Shown here: positions 43,698 through 52,599 of the stretch, in pieces
Numbering within the stretch: position 1 is the stretch's first letter
Layout of the letters: every line of letters begins with the position of its first letter
Assembly: GCF_010686685.1 (NCBI RefSeq)
Contig: NZ_JAAGWD010000003.1
Coordinates: 248,001-312,000 of the forward strand
Length of the DNA stretch: 64,000 nucleotides
Direction: 5' to 3'
DNA from: Pontibacter burrus
Lineage (GTDB): Bacteria > Bacteroidota > Bacteroidia > Cytophagales > Hymenobacteraceae
The notes under the pieces: generated by a model
Seen by the model: the letters and a program-made list of their open reading frames with translations, nothing else
The model's database searches: none
Told to the model about the DNA's origin: nothing
Position numbers and translations under genes: made by a program

Positions 43698-46600
43698 ATG
43701 AAAATTTTACTTACACCTGTGCGCTTATTTCACAAGTTAGCCCAAGCTTTACAATTATCACACAAATCATTTCTAACTATATTTTTTAGAAATCCATTCT
43801 ACACACAAGTTGGCAAGTATAAATTTATAGTTGTCTTTTATGTTCTATTCTTTACAGGTATCACTGCATCTTTTGGGCAGAATAATATAGTTTCTGAAAA
43901 CTCACTTCCAGGCAATCCTGCTTCAGAATGGCAGATTACTGGAGCAGGAGATCTTACTATTCAAGGATTCGCAACTGATATAAGTTATAATATTGGCGAA
44001 ACTGCCCGTTTCAAAATCAAAACAAATGCAAGAGCTTATACCATTCGCATTTACAGACTTGGATATTACCAGGGGAATGGAGCCAGGTTCCAGGGCACAG
44101 CTACAATTTCAGCAACCTTACCACAAAGTCAGCCACTTTGCCTTACTAATTCTACTACCGGCTTATTAGATTGCGGTAACTGGGCCGAATCCGCACAATG
44201 GGTTATACCGGCAAACGCTGTTTCAGGAGTTTACATTGCAAAGCTTACCCGGACCGATACCGGTGGAGCAAGTCATATTGTGTTTATTGTCAGGAACGAT
44301 AGCAGTACATCTGACTTATTTCTTCAGACTTCTGACGCTACCTGGCAGGCTTATAATGTGTATGGAGACAACAGTAATGGCAAAAGCCTTTATACAGGTG
44401 CGGGTGGTAAAGCTTCGAAAGTAAGTTATAACCGTCCATTTATAACACGTAATGGTGGCGGTGGCGGTGGGGCCGAAGAAGACTGGTTGTTTAACGCAGA
44501 GTATCCGATGATCCGGTGGCTTGAGGCAAACGGTTATAATGTGACTTATACTACCAATGTAGATAGCGATCGCCGGGGCAACCTGATTTCAAACCATAAA
44601 GTGTTTCTCTCAGTAGGGCACGACGAATATTGGTCTGGTAGGCAAAGGAATTATGTGACTGCTGCACGAAACGCAGGTATTCATTTAGCGTTCTTTAGTG
44701 GCAATGAAGTGTACTGGAAAACACGATGGGAAAATAGTATTGCTGCGAATGGAGCTGCATACCGTACTTTAGTTTGTTATAAAGAAGGAACAAGTGGCGA
44801 AAATACTTGCAGTGGAAAATGTGACCCAAGTGCTGAATGGACTGGATTATGGCGTAGTGGGTGTGAATACGTAACCGGGAATGTAATTGGGGATGGGTGT
44901 CGTCCTGAAAATGAATTATCAGGGCAAATCAGTTGGGAAGACTCTGATGGTGCCATACAAGTGCCCAGTACTCTTAAAAATCTTAGGTTTTGGCGTAACA
45001 CAAGTGTTACATCTCTTAGCAGCGGACAAACAGCTACTTTTACGCCAGCAACTATAGGTTATGAATGGAATCCCCAACAGGATAACTATAGTTCTACTTA
45101 CCCCGCTGGTAGAGTATTGCTTTCCAGAACCGTTATAGATGGTAAACTTCATCAGTTGTCGTTATACAAACATGGTAGCGGCGCCTTGGTGTTTGGCGCT
45201 GGTTCAGTACAATATTCCTGGGGTTTAGATAGTAATCACGACAGAGGTAGTTCTGCTCCAAGTTTAGCGCTTCAGCAAGCAACGGTTAATCTGTTTGCAG
45301 ACATGGGGGTACAGCCAGGAAGTTTACGTAGTGGGCTGGTACCTGCATCCGCTTCTACTGATGTTACAGGACCAACCACAGCAATATCATCTCCAACAAA
45401 CGGAGCTAATTTAGCTATTGGTACTGTAACTACTATTAGCGGTACCGCCTCTGATGCAAATGTAGTAGCAGGCGTAGAAGTATCTACAGATGGTGGTGCT
45501 ACTTGGCGATTGGCCAATGGAACTACAAACTGGAGCTTTTCATGGACACCAGCTACTCAGGGTACAAATACAATAAGGACCCGTGCTTTTGATGATTCTG
45601 GAAACATAGGAGCGCCAGTATCAATCAATGTTAATGTAACGAACAATACTAGTTTTACCTGTCCTTGCAGTGTTTTTCTGTCCGGTCAGGCGCCCTCTGA
45701 AGCACTGGAAAACGATGGTCAGGCTTTACAATTGGGTATGAAATTTCGGTCTTCTGTGCCAGGGCAGATAACAGGTGTACGCTTCTATAAGCAGGGCGGC
45801 AACACAGGCACTCATATTGGCCAACTTTATTCAAGCAGTGGAGTACTATTAGCTCAGGCAACTTTTGTCAATGAAACTACATCAGGCTGGCAACAAGTGG
45901 CTTTTCAAACACCGGTTGCTATTTCAGCGAACACTACTTACATAATCAGTTACCACAGTAGCATCGGTTACTACTCAGCCAGTAGCACAGGCTTTAACCA
46001 ACCTGTTACCAATGGCCCGCTTACCGGACTGCAAAATGGCACAGATGGAGGCAATGGTGTTTATCTTTACACAAATACACCTGCCTTTCCAAATAATACG
46101 TACCAAGCCAGTAACTATTGGGTGGATGTTGTATTTGTGACTGATGGCGGGGGAAGCAGCAATCAGCCACCAACTGTTGCCCTCACATCTCCAACAAATA
46201 ACACAATCTATACTGCACCGGCTAATATACAGCTGTCAGCTAATGCTTCTGATTCTGATGGTTCCATTGCCAAAGTTGAATTCTATAATGGAACTACTAA
46301 GCTAGGTGAAGATACGAGCACACCTTATAGTTATAGTTGGAGTAATGTAGCAGCAGGTACATATCAATTCACGGCTCGTGCTACAGATAATAGTGGAGCA
46401 ACTACAGCGTCTGCACCAGTTACTATCACAGTGAATAGCGCGCCAACTACGACGCCAGCAATCAACTCTTTTACACCACTTTCTGGTCCTGTAGGTACCT
46501 TGGTAACTTTACAGGGCAGTAACCTGAGCGGAGCCAGCAAGGTTACATTTGGGCCTTCAACAGCCCAGATTGTATCTAATACTGCAACTGAAATAAAAGC

Positions 46601-47000
46601 TATAGTTCCTGAGACCAAAGGCAAGCTTCCTAAGAGTGTTAACATATCTGTAGTGACAGCAGCAGGTTCGATAACAGCAAGCAGCAAGTTTACAGTTACA
46701 ACTGGACAAGCTACACGGCAGCAATTAATGGCCTTTACAGAGCTTGGTCCTAATTTAATGGTCTATCCTAACCCCTTTGCTGGCAGGACTACTGTATATA
46801 TAAATTCAATGTTGAAAGTAGCATATTCGCTTACACTTTACGATGTTAAAGGCAAAAGAATAGCTTTACTTGCGCAAGGCCAAACAGAGATAGGCAAACC
46901 AATCGAAATTAATGGGGAAAAGTTACCCCCTGGGCTATACTTGTTAAAGCTAGAAACTAACCGAGGCAGTACCTCCCTACGACTACTGTTACAGCGATAA
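43698..47000 (+). CDS. Giant secreted protein with dimethylformamidase-like domain, Ig, DUF4082, TIG, T9SS tail
   Basis: 1100 residues. The signal segment lies unusually far in, about residues 45-60 (FIVVFYVLFFTGITASFGQ), so the true start may be later than this ATG. Residues about 65-550 resemble the large domain of N,N-dimethylformamidase beta subunit (YRLGYYQGNGARF, SVGHDEYWSGRQRNYV, AFFSGNEVYWKTRWE). Then Ig-like (555), a DUF4082-like module (654-815), Ig-like (821), TIG (918) and a T9SS type A tail (YPNPFAG near 1020). Except for the catalytic-looking domain the modules parallel those of the 1685-residue neighbour. The substrate is unknown. Confidence 0.85.
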   Translation: MKILLTPVRLFHKLAQALQLSHKSFLTIFFRNPFYTQVGKYKFIVVFYVLFFTGITASFGQNNIVSENSLPGNPASEWQITGAGDLTIQGFATDISYNIGETARFKIKTNARAYTIRIYRLGYYQGNGARFQGTATISATLPQSQPLCLTNSTTGLLDCGNWAESAQWVIPANAVSGVYIAKLTRTDTGGASHIVFIVRNDSSTSDLFLQTSDATWQAYNVYGDNSNGKSLYTGAGGKASKVSYNRPFITRNGGGGGGAEEDWLFNAEYPMIRWLEANGYNVTYTTNVDSDRRGNLISNHKVFLSVGHDEYWSGRQRNYVTAARNAGIHLAFFSGNEVYWKTRWENSIAANGAAYRTLVCYKEGTSGENTCSGKCDPSAEWTGLWRSGCEYVTGNVIGDGCRPENELSGQISWEDSDGAIQVPSTLKNLRFWRNTSVTSLSSGQTATFTPATIGYEWNPQQDNYSSTYPAGRVLLSRTVIDGKLHQLSLYKHGSGALVFGAGSVQYSWGLDSNHDRGSSAPSLALQQATVNLFADMGVQPGSLRSGLVPASASTDVTGPTTAISSPTNGANLAIGTVTTISGTASDANVVAGVEVSTDGGATWRLANGTTNWSFSWTPATQGTNTIRTRAFDDSGNIGAPVSINVNVTNNTSFTCPCSVFLSGQAPSEALENDGQALQLGMKFRSSVPGQITGVRFYKQGGNTGTHIGQLYSSSGVLLAQATFVNETTSGWQQVAFQTPVAISANTTYIISYHSSIGYYSASSTGFNQPVTNGPLTGLQNGTDGGNGVYLYTNTPAFPNNTYQASNYWVDVVFVTDGGGSSNQPPTVALTSPTNNTIYTAPANIQLSANASDSDGSIAKVEFYNGTTKLGEDTSTPYSYSWSNVAAGTYQFTARATDNSGATTASAPVTITVNSAPTTTPAINSFTPLSGPVGTLVTLQGSNLSGASKVTFGPSTAQIVSNTATEIKAIVPETKGKLPKSVNISVVTAAGSITASSKFTVTTGQATRQQLMAFTELGPNLMVYPNPFAGRTTVYINSMLKVAYSLTLYDVKGKRIALLAQGQTEIGKPIEINGEKLPPGLYLLKLETNRGSTSLRLLLQR

Positions 47001-47332
47001 GTTTATGAACTTCCATCTAAGGCAAAAGCGATTGCTTTTATTGCAAGATCTTATTGTTACAAAATTGATTGCCTTAGTAGTTGCATTAAATGTATGTAAT
47101 GTTCTCACATTTAGTGTTTTTAAATAGTGTAAAGCTACTGGCCTAGCGTTCTAAGTAATTTTCTCTTTCAGTTAAAAGTAAAGTATACAAATCTAATTGG
47201 TGCGACGAAACATCGTATTAAACCAAAGTGGCTTGAAATAGCTTTCGAAGCGGTTTAGCAATGGATGTATACTTAAAGGGTAAAATATGATGATAGCTAA
47301 TTTTAGTACCCGAATAATGTCTTAAGTAAATG

Positions 47333-47365
47333 AAAAGCCTATTAGAGGAACCTAATAGGCTTTTT
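47333..47365 (+). terminator. Terminator-like hairpin
   Basis: AAAAGCCTATTAG (47333-47345) pairs with CTAATAGGCTTTT (47352-47364) around a 6-base loop, with a short T run. It is 330 bases from the nearest plus-strand stop, so the transcript it ends is not obvious. Confidence 0.65.
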
Positions 47366-47381
47366 AATAGCTTAAAGCACC

Positions 47382-47413
47382 GAATTATAGAACCTTCCCA
47401 CAAGGATTTGGTG
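47382..47413. repeat. Terminator-linked box, copy A
   Basis: GAATTATAGAACC followed by ACAAGGATTTGGTG. It resembles the boxes at 51486 and 58253, and begins 17 bases after a hairpin. Confidence 0.45.
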
Positions 47414-47650
47414 ATATGGTGTACGATCCTGGAGCATGTATACTAGAATAGAAGCGTATTGCTTTTGCCTTTACTCAAAGCATTCACGTGACTTCTACGT
47501 CACTTTTCTGCTTACTTGCGCCTCCGGTTCGCGAAACTTTATGACCCTGCTCAGGGTTAACAAGACCCGAAAGACTAGTGTTCGGTACTGGTACATTCGT
47601 AGCAGTCAGTTACGGTGGTTTTAGTATCTCCTCATGCAGGTCTGTCATAT

Positions 47651-47711
47651 AAAATTGAAGCGGTACCGGGAGGCTCTGGCACCGTTTCAATTTTAAGGAT
47701 TAATCCTTTTT
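47651..47711 (-). terminator. Terminator region of the tricorn-like gene
   Basis: A perfect palindrome AAGGATTAATCCTT (47695-47708) next to T-rich sequence, then a 14-base stem with one G-T pair (47651-47664 with 47681-47694). Both lie within 80 bases of the minus-strand stop at 47732. Confidence 0.6.
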
Positions 47712-47731
47712 TATACTTCTTTAGGGATGGC

Positions 47732-50700
47732 TCATTTTTGAGCGCTTCCCTGTGCCTCTATGTCTTTGAGTAGTTCTTTCACGGCAGCTTCCAATTGCTG
47801 GTCTTTGCCTTTGCTTACCAGTTCATACTCGTTGGCCACTTTTACATCTGGCTCTGTCTGCAGGTTTTCCAGGTACTGGCCTTGAATATACTTTACACCT
47901 AGTGGCGGCACACCCCAACGCACATTGCCGTTCTGCAGCATTTCCCAGCCGGCAAAAGTGCAGGTGCCCGGCACCGGCATACCGACCAACTTCCCCAGTT
48001 TCAGGTCCGTGTAGCTGAAGGCGAAGCAGTGGCCATCGCTATAGTTGGCTTCGTTTGCCAGCGCGATGCTCGGCTTGGTCCAGCGGAACGACGGCTCGAA
48101 ACCGGCAGAACGGGTGTCTGTGGTATAATCCAGGAACTTCTTACCGCTCAGGAACATGGCCAGATCGGCAACCAGGTCGCCGCCACCGTTGTTACGGGTG
48201 TCTACGACCATGCCTTTGCGGTTGGCATATTTACCCATTACCTCTTCGTACACGGTGCGGTAGCTTGGGTCGTTCATGCCCGGTATGTGCACATAACCCA
48301 GCTGCCCGTTGCTCAAACGATCCACTTCATCTGCATTGCGGCGCACCCAGCGCTTGTAAAGTAACGCGTTTTCCTCTCCTTGCGTGATTGGCTTCACGGT
48401 GATATCTTTCCTGTTCTTCCCACTGGTGTCCGTTACAGACAGGAGCGTATTCTTGCCGGCTTTGCGGTTCAGGAACTGCGCCAGGTCTTTGTCCGGTGTG
48501 ATGGTTTCGCCATCGATCTTCTCGATAATCATACCAGCTCTCAGATCCAGACCGGCTTTGTTTAGTGGACCACCTACAATTACCTCGTCCAACTTGATGC
48601 CGTTGCCAGTGTAGGTTTGGTCGTAGAAAATGCCCAGCGAAGCAGTGGCGTCGCCGTTCGGGTCGTTTTTGCTGTAGCTGGAGCCGGAGTGCGATACGTT
48701 CAGCTCGCCCAGCAACTCGCTCAGCATTTCAGAGAACTCATACTCGTTGCTGATGTGCGGCAGGTAAGCTTCGTAGTCGGTCTTCAGTTCGTCCCACTTG
48801 GCGCCGTGGTACCCGGCGGTGTAGAAAGTCTGTTTGGTGCGGCGCCATACGTGCTCAAACATAAAGGCACGCTCAGCGGCTACGTCCAGATTCATCTCAC
48901 CATCTATCTTTACTGTTTCCTGCTTGCTTGTGGCTGGGTCCAGTTTGATAATCCTGCCATCAGTCTCCAGGAAGAGGTTCTTCTGCTCTTTGTCCCATAC
49001 CATGCGGGCACGGTTGGCGTTCAGGGTCACCAGCATTTTGGTTTCCTTAGAGCGCAGGCTCGTCGACCACAGGTTAAAGCCTTTCTCGAATCTAGCAAGG
49101 TAGTATAGCGTTTCGCCGTCTTTTGACATCAGGGCGTCGGACAAGCTGGAAGAGTGCAGCGTTAGTTTCGCCTTGCGGTTGGTGATACCATCCCAGTCAA
49201 TCTGCAGCTCTTCTTTATTAGGAGCTTCGTCTTTTTTTGCTTTTTTCTTATTCTTGTCCTGCTCTTTTTCTTTCTCCTTATCCTTGGCTACTTTTTCTTC
49301 CTGCTCTTTTACAAGTGCATAATCTTCCTTGCTTAACCGGTACTTATCAAAAGCATCCTGGGTGAAGAACAGAGCATATACGTCTGCCTGGGCGCCTCCG
49401 CTGTTGGCCTGGCTGCGCAAGCCGTCGCGGTTGCTGTGCCAGATCATTACCTTACCGTTCATCATCCATTTCGGAGCATAATCGTTATAGCCGCTTTCGG
49501 TCAGGTTGATCTTCTTGCCTTTACCATCAGCCGCGATAATTCCTACCTCGCCATTGGCAAAGCCCGGCTCCGAGTACTCAAACAGCAGCCACTTGCCATC
49601 CGGACTCCAGGTATAGTACTGGTCGTTATCGCGCATGGAGAACAGCTCGTTGGTGTTAAGGATGGTGCGTACCTGCCTGCTGGCAAGATTAAGCACTTTA
49701 AGGGTCATGCGGTTTTCCAAAAAGGCAATCTCCTTACCATCAGGCGAGTACTGCGGATCATAGTTTTCTTTGTCATTCTCGACCAAAGCTGTTTCCTTAA
49801 GAAGCGTAGAAGCATAGAAGTAAGGCTCCTCCTGTCGCACGATATCGGTCTTGTAGATCTTCCAACTCTTGCCGCGCTCGCTGGCGTAGAGCAACGATTT
49901 GCCGTCTGGCGAGAAACTCACGCTGCGCTCCTGCTCCGGTGTATTGGTAATGCGCTTGGTCACGGATCCTTCCACGGCGCTCACGAACACTTCGCCGCGG
50001 TAGATGAAGGCTACTTCTTTTCCGTTAGGAGAAACTGCCAGGTCACTGATGCCACTGCTTACTTTTAGGATGCTCTCGTTATTGTTCCTGGCATCTGTTG
50101 CAATGCGGACGTTCACTTTCTGTGCCTGTCCGCTGGTTTTTTTGATGTACAAGTCACCGTTCTGGCTAAAGCTCAGCGTGCCATCGTTTGCAGCCGTCAG
50201 AAAACGCACCGGGTGCTTCTCGAAAGAAGTAATCTGCTCGGGTTTGCTAGGTCCCTGTGCGGACATTTTGTGCACGTTAAATGTGCCGCTGGCCTCGCTC
50301 AGGAAATAGATAGTTTTATCATTGTCAGCAAAAACCGGGTTGCGGTCTTCGCCTTCATGTGTTGTGAGTTTGGTGTGTTTGCCGCTTTTGGTGTCGTATA
50401 CCCAAATGTCGCGCGTAACAGACGACACATGGTGCTTGCGCCACTGGTTCTCACCGCCTTTTTTATCCTGATAAAGCATTTTGCTGCTATCGCGGCTCAG
50501 TTTCACTTCCTCGGCCGGTGTTGTGAGCACCTGTGTTACGCGACCGCCCGTGGCAGCCACCTGGTACAATTCCGGCTGGTAGGCTGTCGGGAACTGGCGG
50601 TTACTGGCCGCGTCGAGGCGGTTGGAGCCGAAGTATACAGTCTTGTTGTCGTGGCTGAACTCGTAAGGGAATTCGTTGGCGGAGTGGTGAGTAATGCGCT

Positions 50701-51007
50701 GCGCCACTCCACCTGTGGCCGGCATTACGAAGATGTCGAAATTGCCGTAGCGGTCGCTGGCAAAGGCAATCGATTTGCCATCATGGCTCCACACCGGCAT
50801 GAAGTCGTGTGCTTCGTGCAAAGTAAGCGGGGTAGCCGTACCACCTGCTGCAGGCACGCTGTAGAGATCGCCCTTGTAGGTGAACACAATGGTTTTGCCA
50901 TCCGGAGAAATAGCCGGGTAACGCATCCAGGAGGGCGCGTCCTGCGCAGCAACAGACAAGGCTGAGCCGGCTGCCAGTAGTGCTGAAAGTGCTAAATTTT
51001 TGATCAT
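47732..51007 (-). CDS. Tricorn-like S41 peptidase
   Basis: 1091 residues with a signal peptide (LALSALLAAGSALSVAAQ), so a secreted or periplasmic protease. Two beta-propellers with repeated PDGK-type WD40-like blades fill residues about 25-560 and 600-720. An unusual Lys/Glu-rich linker (KEKEKEQDKNKKKAKKD) lies near 590. The tricorn core follows: catalytic His in LNVSHSG (about 772), a PDZ domain (about 790-870) and the S41 domain with Ser in NYSDGH (about 989). Tricorn proteins trim oligopeptides. The gene is much richer in GC than the polysaccharide locus and stands alone. Confidence 0.92.
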   Translation of the reverse strand: MIKNLALSALLAAGSALSVAAQDAPSWMRYPAISPDGKTIVFTYKGDLYSVPAAGGTATPLTLHEAHDFMPVWSHDGKSIAFASDRYGNFDIFVMPATGGVAQRITHHSANEFPYEFSHDNKTVYFGSNRLDAASNRQFPTAYQPELYQVAATGGRVTQVLTTPAEEVKLSRDSSKMLYQDKKGGENQWRKHHVSSVTRDIWVYDTKSGKHTKLTTHEGEDRNPVFADNDKTIYFLSEASGTFNVHKMSAQGPSKPEQITSFEKHPVRFLTAANDGTLSFSQNGDLYIKKTSGQAQKVNVRIATDARNNNESILKVSSGISDLAVSPNGKEVAFIYRGEVFVSAVEGSVTKRITNTPEQERSVSFSPDGKSLLYASERGKSWKIYKTDIVRQEEPYFYASTLLKETALVENDKENYDPQYSPDGKEIAFLENRMTLKVLNLASRQVRTILNTNELFSMRDNDQYYTWSPDGKWLLFEYSEPGFANGEVGIIAADGKGKKINLTESGYNDYAPKWMMNGKVMIWHSNRDGLRSQANSGGAQADVYALFFTQDAFDKYRLSKEDYALVKEQEEKVAKDKEKEKEQDKNKKKAKKDEAPNKEELQIDWDGITNRKAKLTLHSSSLSDALMSKDGETLYYLARFEKGFNLWSTSLRSKETKMLVTLNANRARMVWDKEQKNLFLETDGRIIKLDPATSKQETVKIDGEMNLDVAAERAFMFEHVWRRTKQTFYTAGYHGAKWDELKTDYEAYLPHISNEYEFSEMLSELLGELNVSHSGSSYSKNDPNGDATASLGIFYDQTYTGNGIKLDEVIVGGPLNKAGLDLRAGMIIEKIDGETITPDKDLAQFLNRKAGKNTLLSVTDTSGKNRKDITVKPITQGEENALLYKRWVRRNADEVDRLSNGQLGYVHIPGMNDPSYRTVYEEVMGKYANRKGMVVDTRNNGGGDLVADLAMFLSGKKFLDYTTDTRSAGFEPSFRWTKPSIALANEANYSDGHCFAFSYTDLKLGKLVGMPVPGTCTFAGWEMLQNGNVRWGVPPLGVKYIQGQYLENLQTEPDVKVANEYELVSKGKDQQLEAAVKELLKDIEAQGSAQK

Positions 51008-51395
51008 AGGTTTCTGCTTGTGAGCTCTAATTTAAGGAAGATGCGGGGATTTCTTAGCACTATGGGAAAAGTGTTTAAGTTTACTGGAGGGGTTCTATTG
51101 TGAGCGGGTGCGGTAACTGGTAAAGAAGCAAAAATAAGGGTAGGATACTTTCATATTGATGGGGCTAAATTCTAGATTATATGCCTGGCTACTACTGGCA
51201 CGTCATCTGTACCCTAAGAGCTCTATGGTTTAGAAGTGAACCTGAGATATGAGGGCACAGGGGGCGAAAGCTTCAGTGTAGCTGAATTGTAGTGAAACTG
51301 TTGGAATTGTAAAGGAGAGGAGTATTACTCTTTAGGAGAAGAAGACCCGGAAACAAGTCAGCGATGGTTGAGGGAGTTTATCTGTTTCTTCAAAA

Positions 51396-51431
51396 GTTTG
51401 ATAAGTTCCCCTTGAGTTTGACGTTTCGAAC
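51396..51431. repeat. GTTCGA...TTATC element, copy X (degenerate)
   Basis: Read on the minus strand this segment begins GTTCGAAACGTCAAACTC, continues through AAGGGGAACTTATC and ends AAAC. It is similar to 61870-61906 read on the plus strand. Both sit directly before an AAAAAGCCGCTC terminator hairpin. Confidence 0.4.
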
Positions 51432-51432
51432 T

Positions 51433-51468
51433 AAAAAGCCGCTCTAATTGATATGGAGCGGCTTTTTT
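51433..51468. terminator. Orphan bidirectional terminator
   Basis: AAAAAGCCGCTC (51433-51444) pairs with GAGCGGCTTTTT (51456-51467) around an 11-base loop. It lies between the starts of two divergent genes, so neither neighbouring gene needs it. Confidence 0.8.
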
Positions 51469-51485
51469 ATTGAAGTAGACCGAAA

Positions 51486-51522
51486 GATGGAATTATTGAC
51501 CCATTTTCACAGTGATCTGGTG
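51486..51522. repeat. Terminator-linked box, copy B
   Basis: GATGGAATTATTGACCC, then a TTTTCACAGTGATCTGGTG stretch. It starts 17 bases after the orphan terminator and matches copy C at most positions. Confidence 0.5.
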
Positions 51523-51932
51523 ACCTTGAGTGATTATTTGTACAAGAATAAATATAAATTAACTAAGCAAGGCTACTAAATCAGAACCTTCTTTTTTACT
51601 CTTTCAATTGCTAAGGATTTTACCTCCTTCTTACATTAATGCCTTCAATTACTTACAATCCCGCTTTATACAAATTTAATGTTAGGATTCTTAGGAAGAT
51701 CGCTTGGCTACCTGCAATAGTAGTCTATGATTTAGGATTTATAACTGGTTCATTTAGCTGTAATTAGGTTCTACTCAAGTTTGTAAATACCCAGAAGTAG
51801 GTATGTTATAATTAATGAACTTTAAATTAAATTTGTGATATTTTTTAATCAGGGCAGGGCAATATCCTGCCCCCGAATCCTTACCATCCTAAATTTCAAA
51901 TTATCGCTTTAAATTTTACACCCTTAGCATCT

Positions 51933-52577
51933 ATGCGCAATATTCTATCCAGGGCAAGGACTTTCCTGATTGCCATACTGTGTTCAACAGTGACACTTAC
52001 ATTACAGGCACAGACTACCTTGACCTTCACTGTGTCTCAGCCTCCGGCCCTGATTGTCGATGCAGGTATCAATAAAAGCATAAAATCTGGCGAACAGATT
52101 ATTTTGGGTGGGGAACCCACAGCTGCCGGTGGATCGGGAACATTTACCTACGCTTGGGTGCCAGTTACAGGTTTGAGCAACCCTTCTATAGCGAACCCAA
52201 CTGCCAGGCCAACTAGCACTACTACCTATACTCTGACCGTTTCCGATGGTACGAAATGTAGTGTAAGCTCTACAGTTCAGGTTATTGTGGATGGGATAAC
52301 GGGTATAAAAGATATGTCTGAAGAATTAGGCATAGCTGTCTACCCGAACCCAAGTAATGGAAGTTTTTTCCTGACCACAGATAAGCATCTCCTAAAGGGA
52401 CGTGTATTGGTGGAAATCTATAACCCGGTTGGTAAACTGATCCATAGTGAGGCTTTCATAGGTCATGGCGAAAAATTACATAAAGAGATCCGAATCAATA
52501 CCAACGTCAGAGGCATCTATCTTCTGCGCCTAACAGGTGAAAAATTGCATGTCATCCAGAAAATTGCCATTCAATAA
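51933..52577 (+). CDS. Secreted protein with Ig/PKD-like domain and T9SS sorting tail
   Basis: A 214-residue protein. A signal peptide (TFLIAILCSTVTLTLQAQ) is followed by one SprB/PKD-like domain (VDAGINKSIKSGEQIILGG, FTYAWVPVTGLS, TYTLTVSDGTKCS). The last 80 residues are a T9SS type A sorting domain (IAVYPNPSNGSFFL, GIYLLRL). It probably is exposed on the cell surface. It lies 22 bases before the giant fibronectin-like protein in the same direction, so the two may be partners. Confidence 0.85.
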   Translation: MRNILSRARTFLIAILCSTVTLTLQAQTTLTFTVSQPPALIVDAGINKSIKSGEQIILGGEPTAAGGSGTFTYAWVPVTGLSNPSIANPTARPTSTTTYTLTVSDGTKCSVSSTVQVIVDGITGIKDMSEELGIAVYPNPSNGSFFLTTDKHLLKGRVLVEIYNPVGKLIHSEAFIGHGEKLHKEIRINTNVRGIYLLRLTGEKLHVIQKIAIQ

Positions 52578-52599
52578 AAAGCTCTTCATCCCAACCGAT

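Larger units (their letters stand above)
47001..47731. other. Intergenic region with hairpins and a repeat-like box
   Basis: Between two convergent genes. A weak hairpin follows the plus-strand stop (AAAAGC/GCTTTT, 47024-47039). A strong orphan hairpin is at 47333 and a box related to two others in the window at 47382. The stretch 47450-47640 is less AT-rich than its surroundings. No convincing gene. Confidence 0.45.
51008..51932. other. Long intergenic region with an orphan terminator
   Basis: 925 bases between divergent genes. CAAAAATA at 51129-51136 could be the minus-strand -7 box (TATTTTTG) of the tricorn-like gene. A strong bidirectional hairpin at 51433 and a repeat-like box at 51486 are listed separately. 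I see no intact gene. A short transcript ending at the hairpin, or a decayed gene, would explain it. Confidence 0.45.

Noticed and set aside
48029-50965. Several long plus-strand frames opposite the tricorn-like gene
   Set aside because: GC-rich coding sequence leaves long antisense frames. Propeller, PDZ and S41 motifs settle the minus strand.
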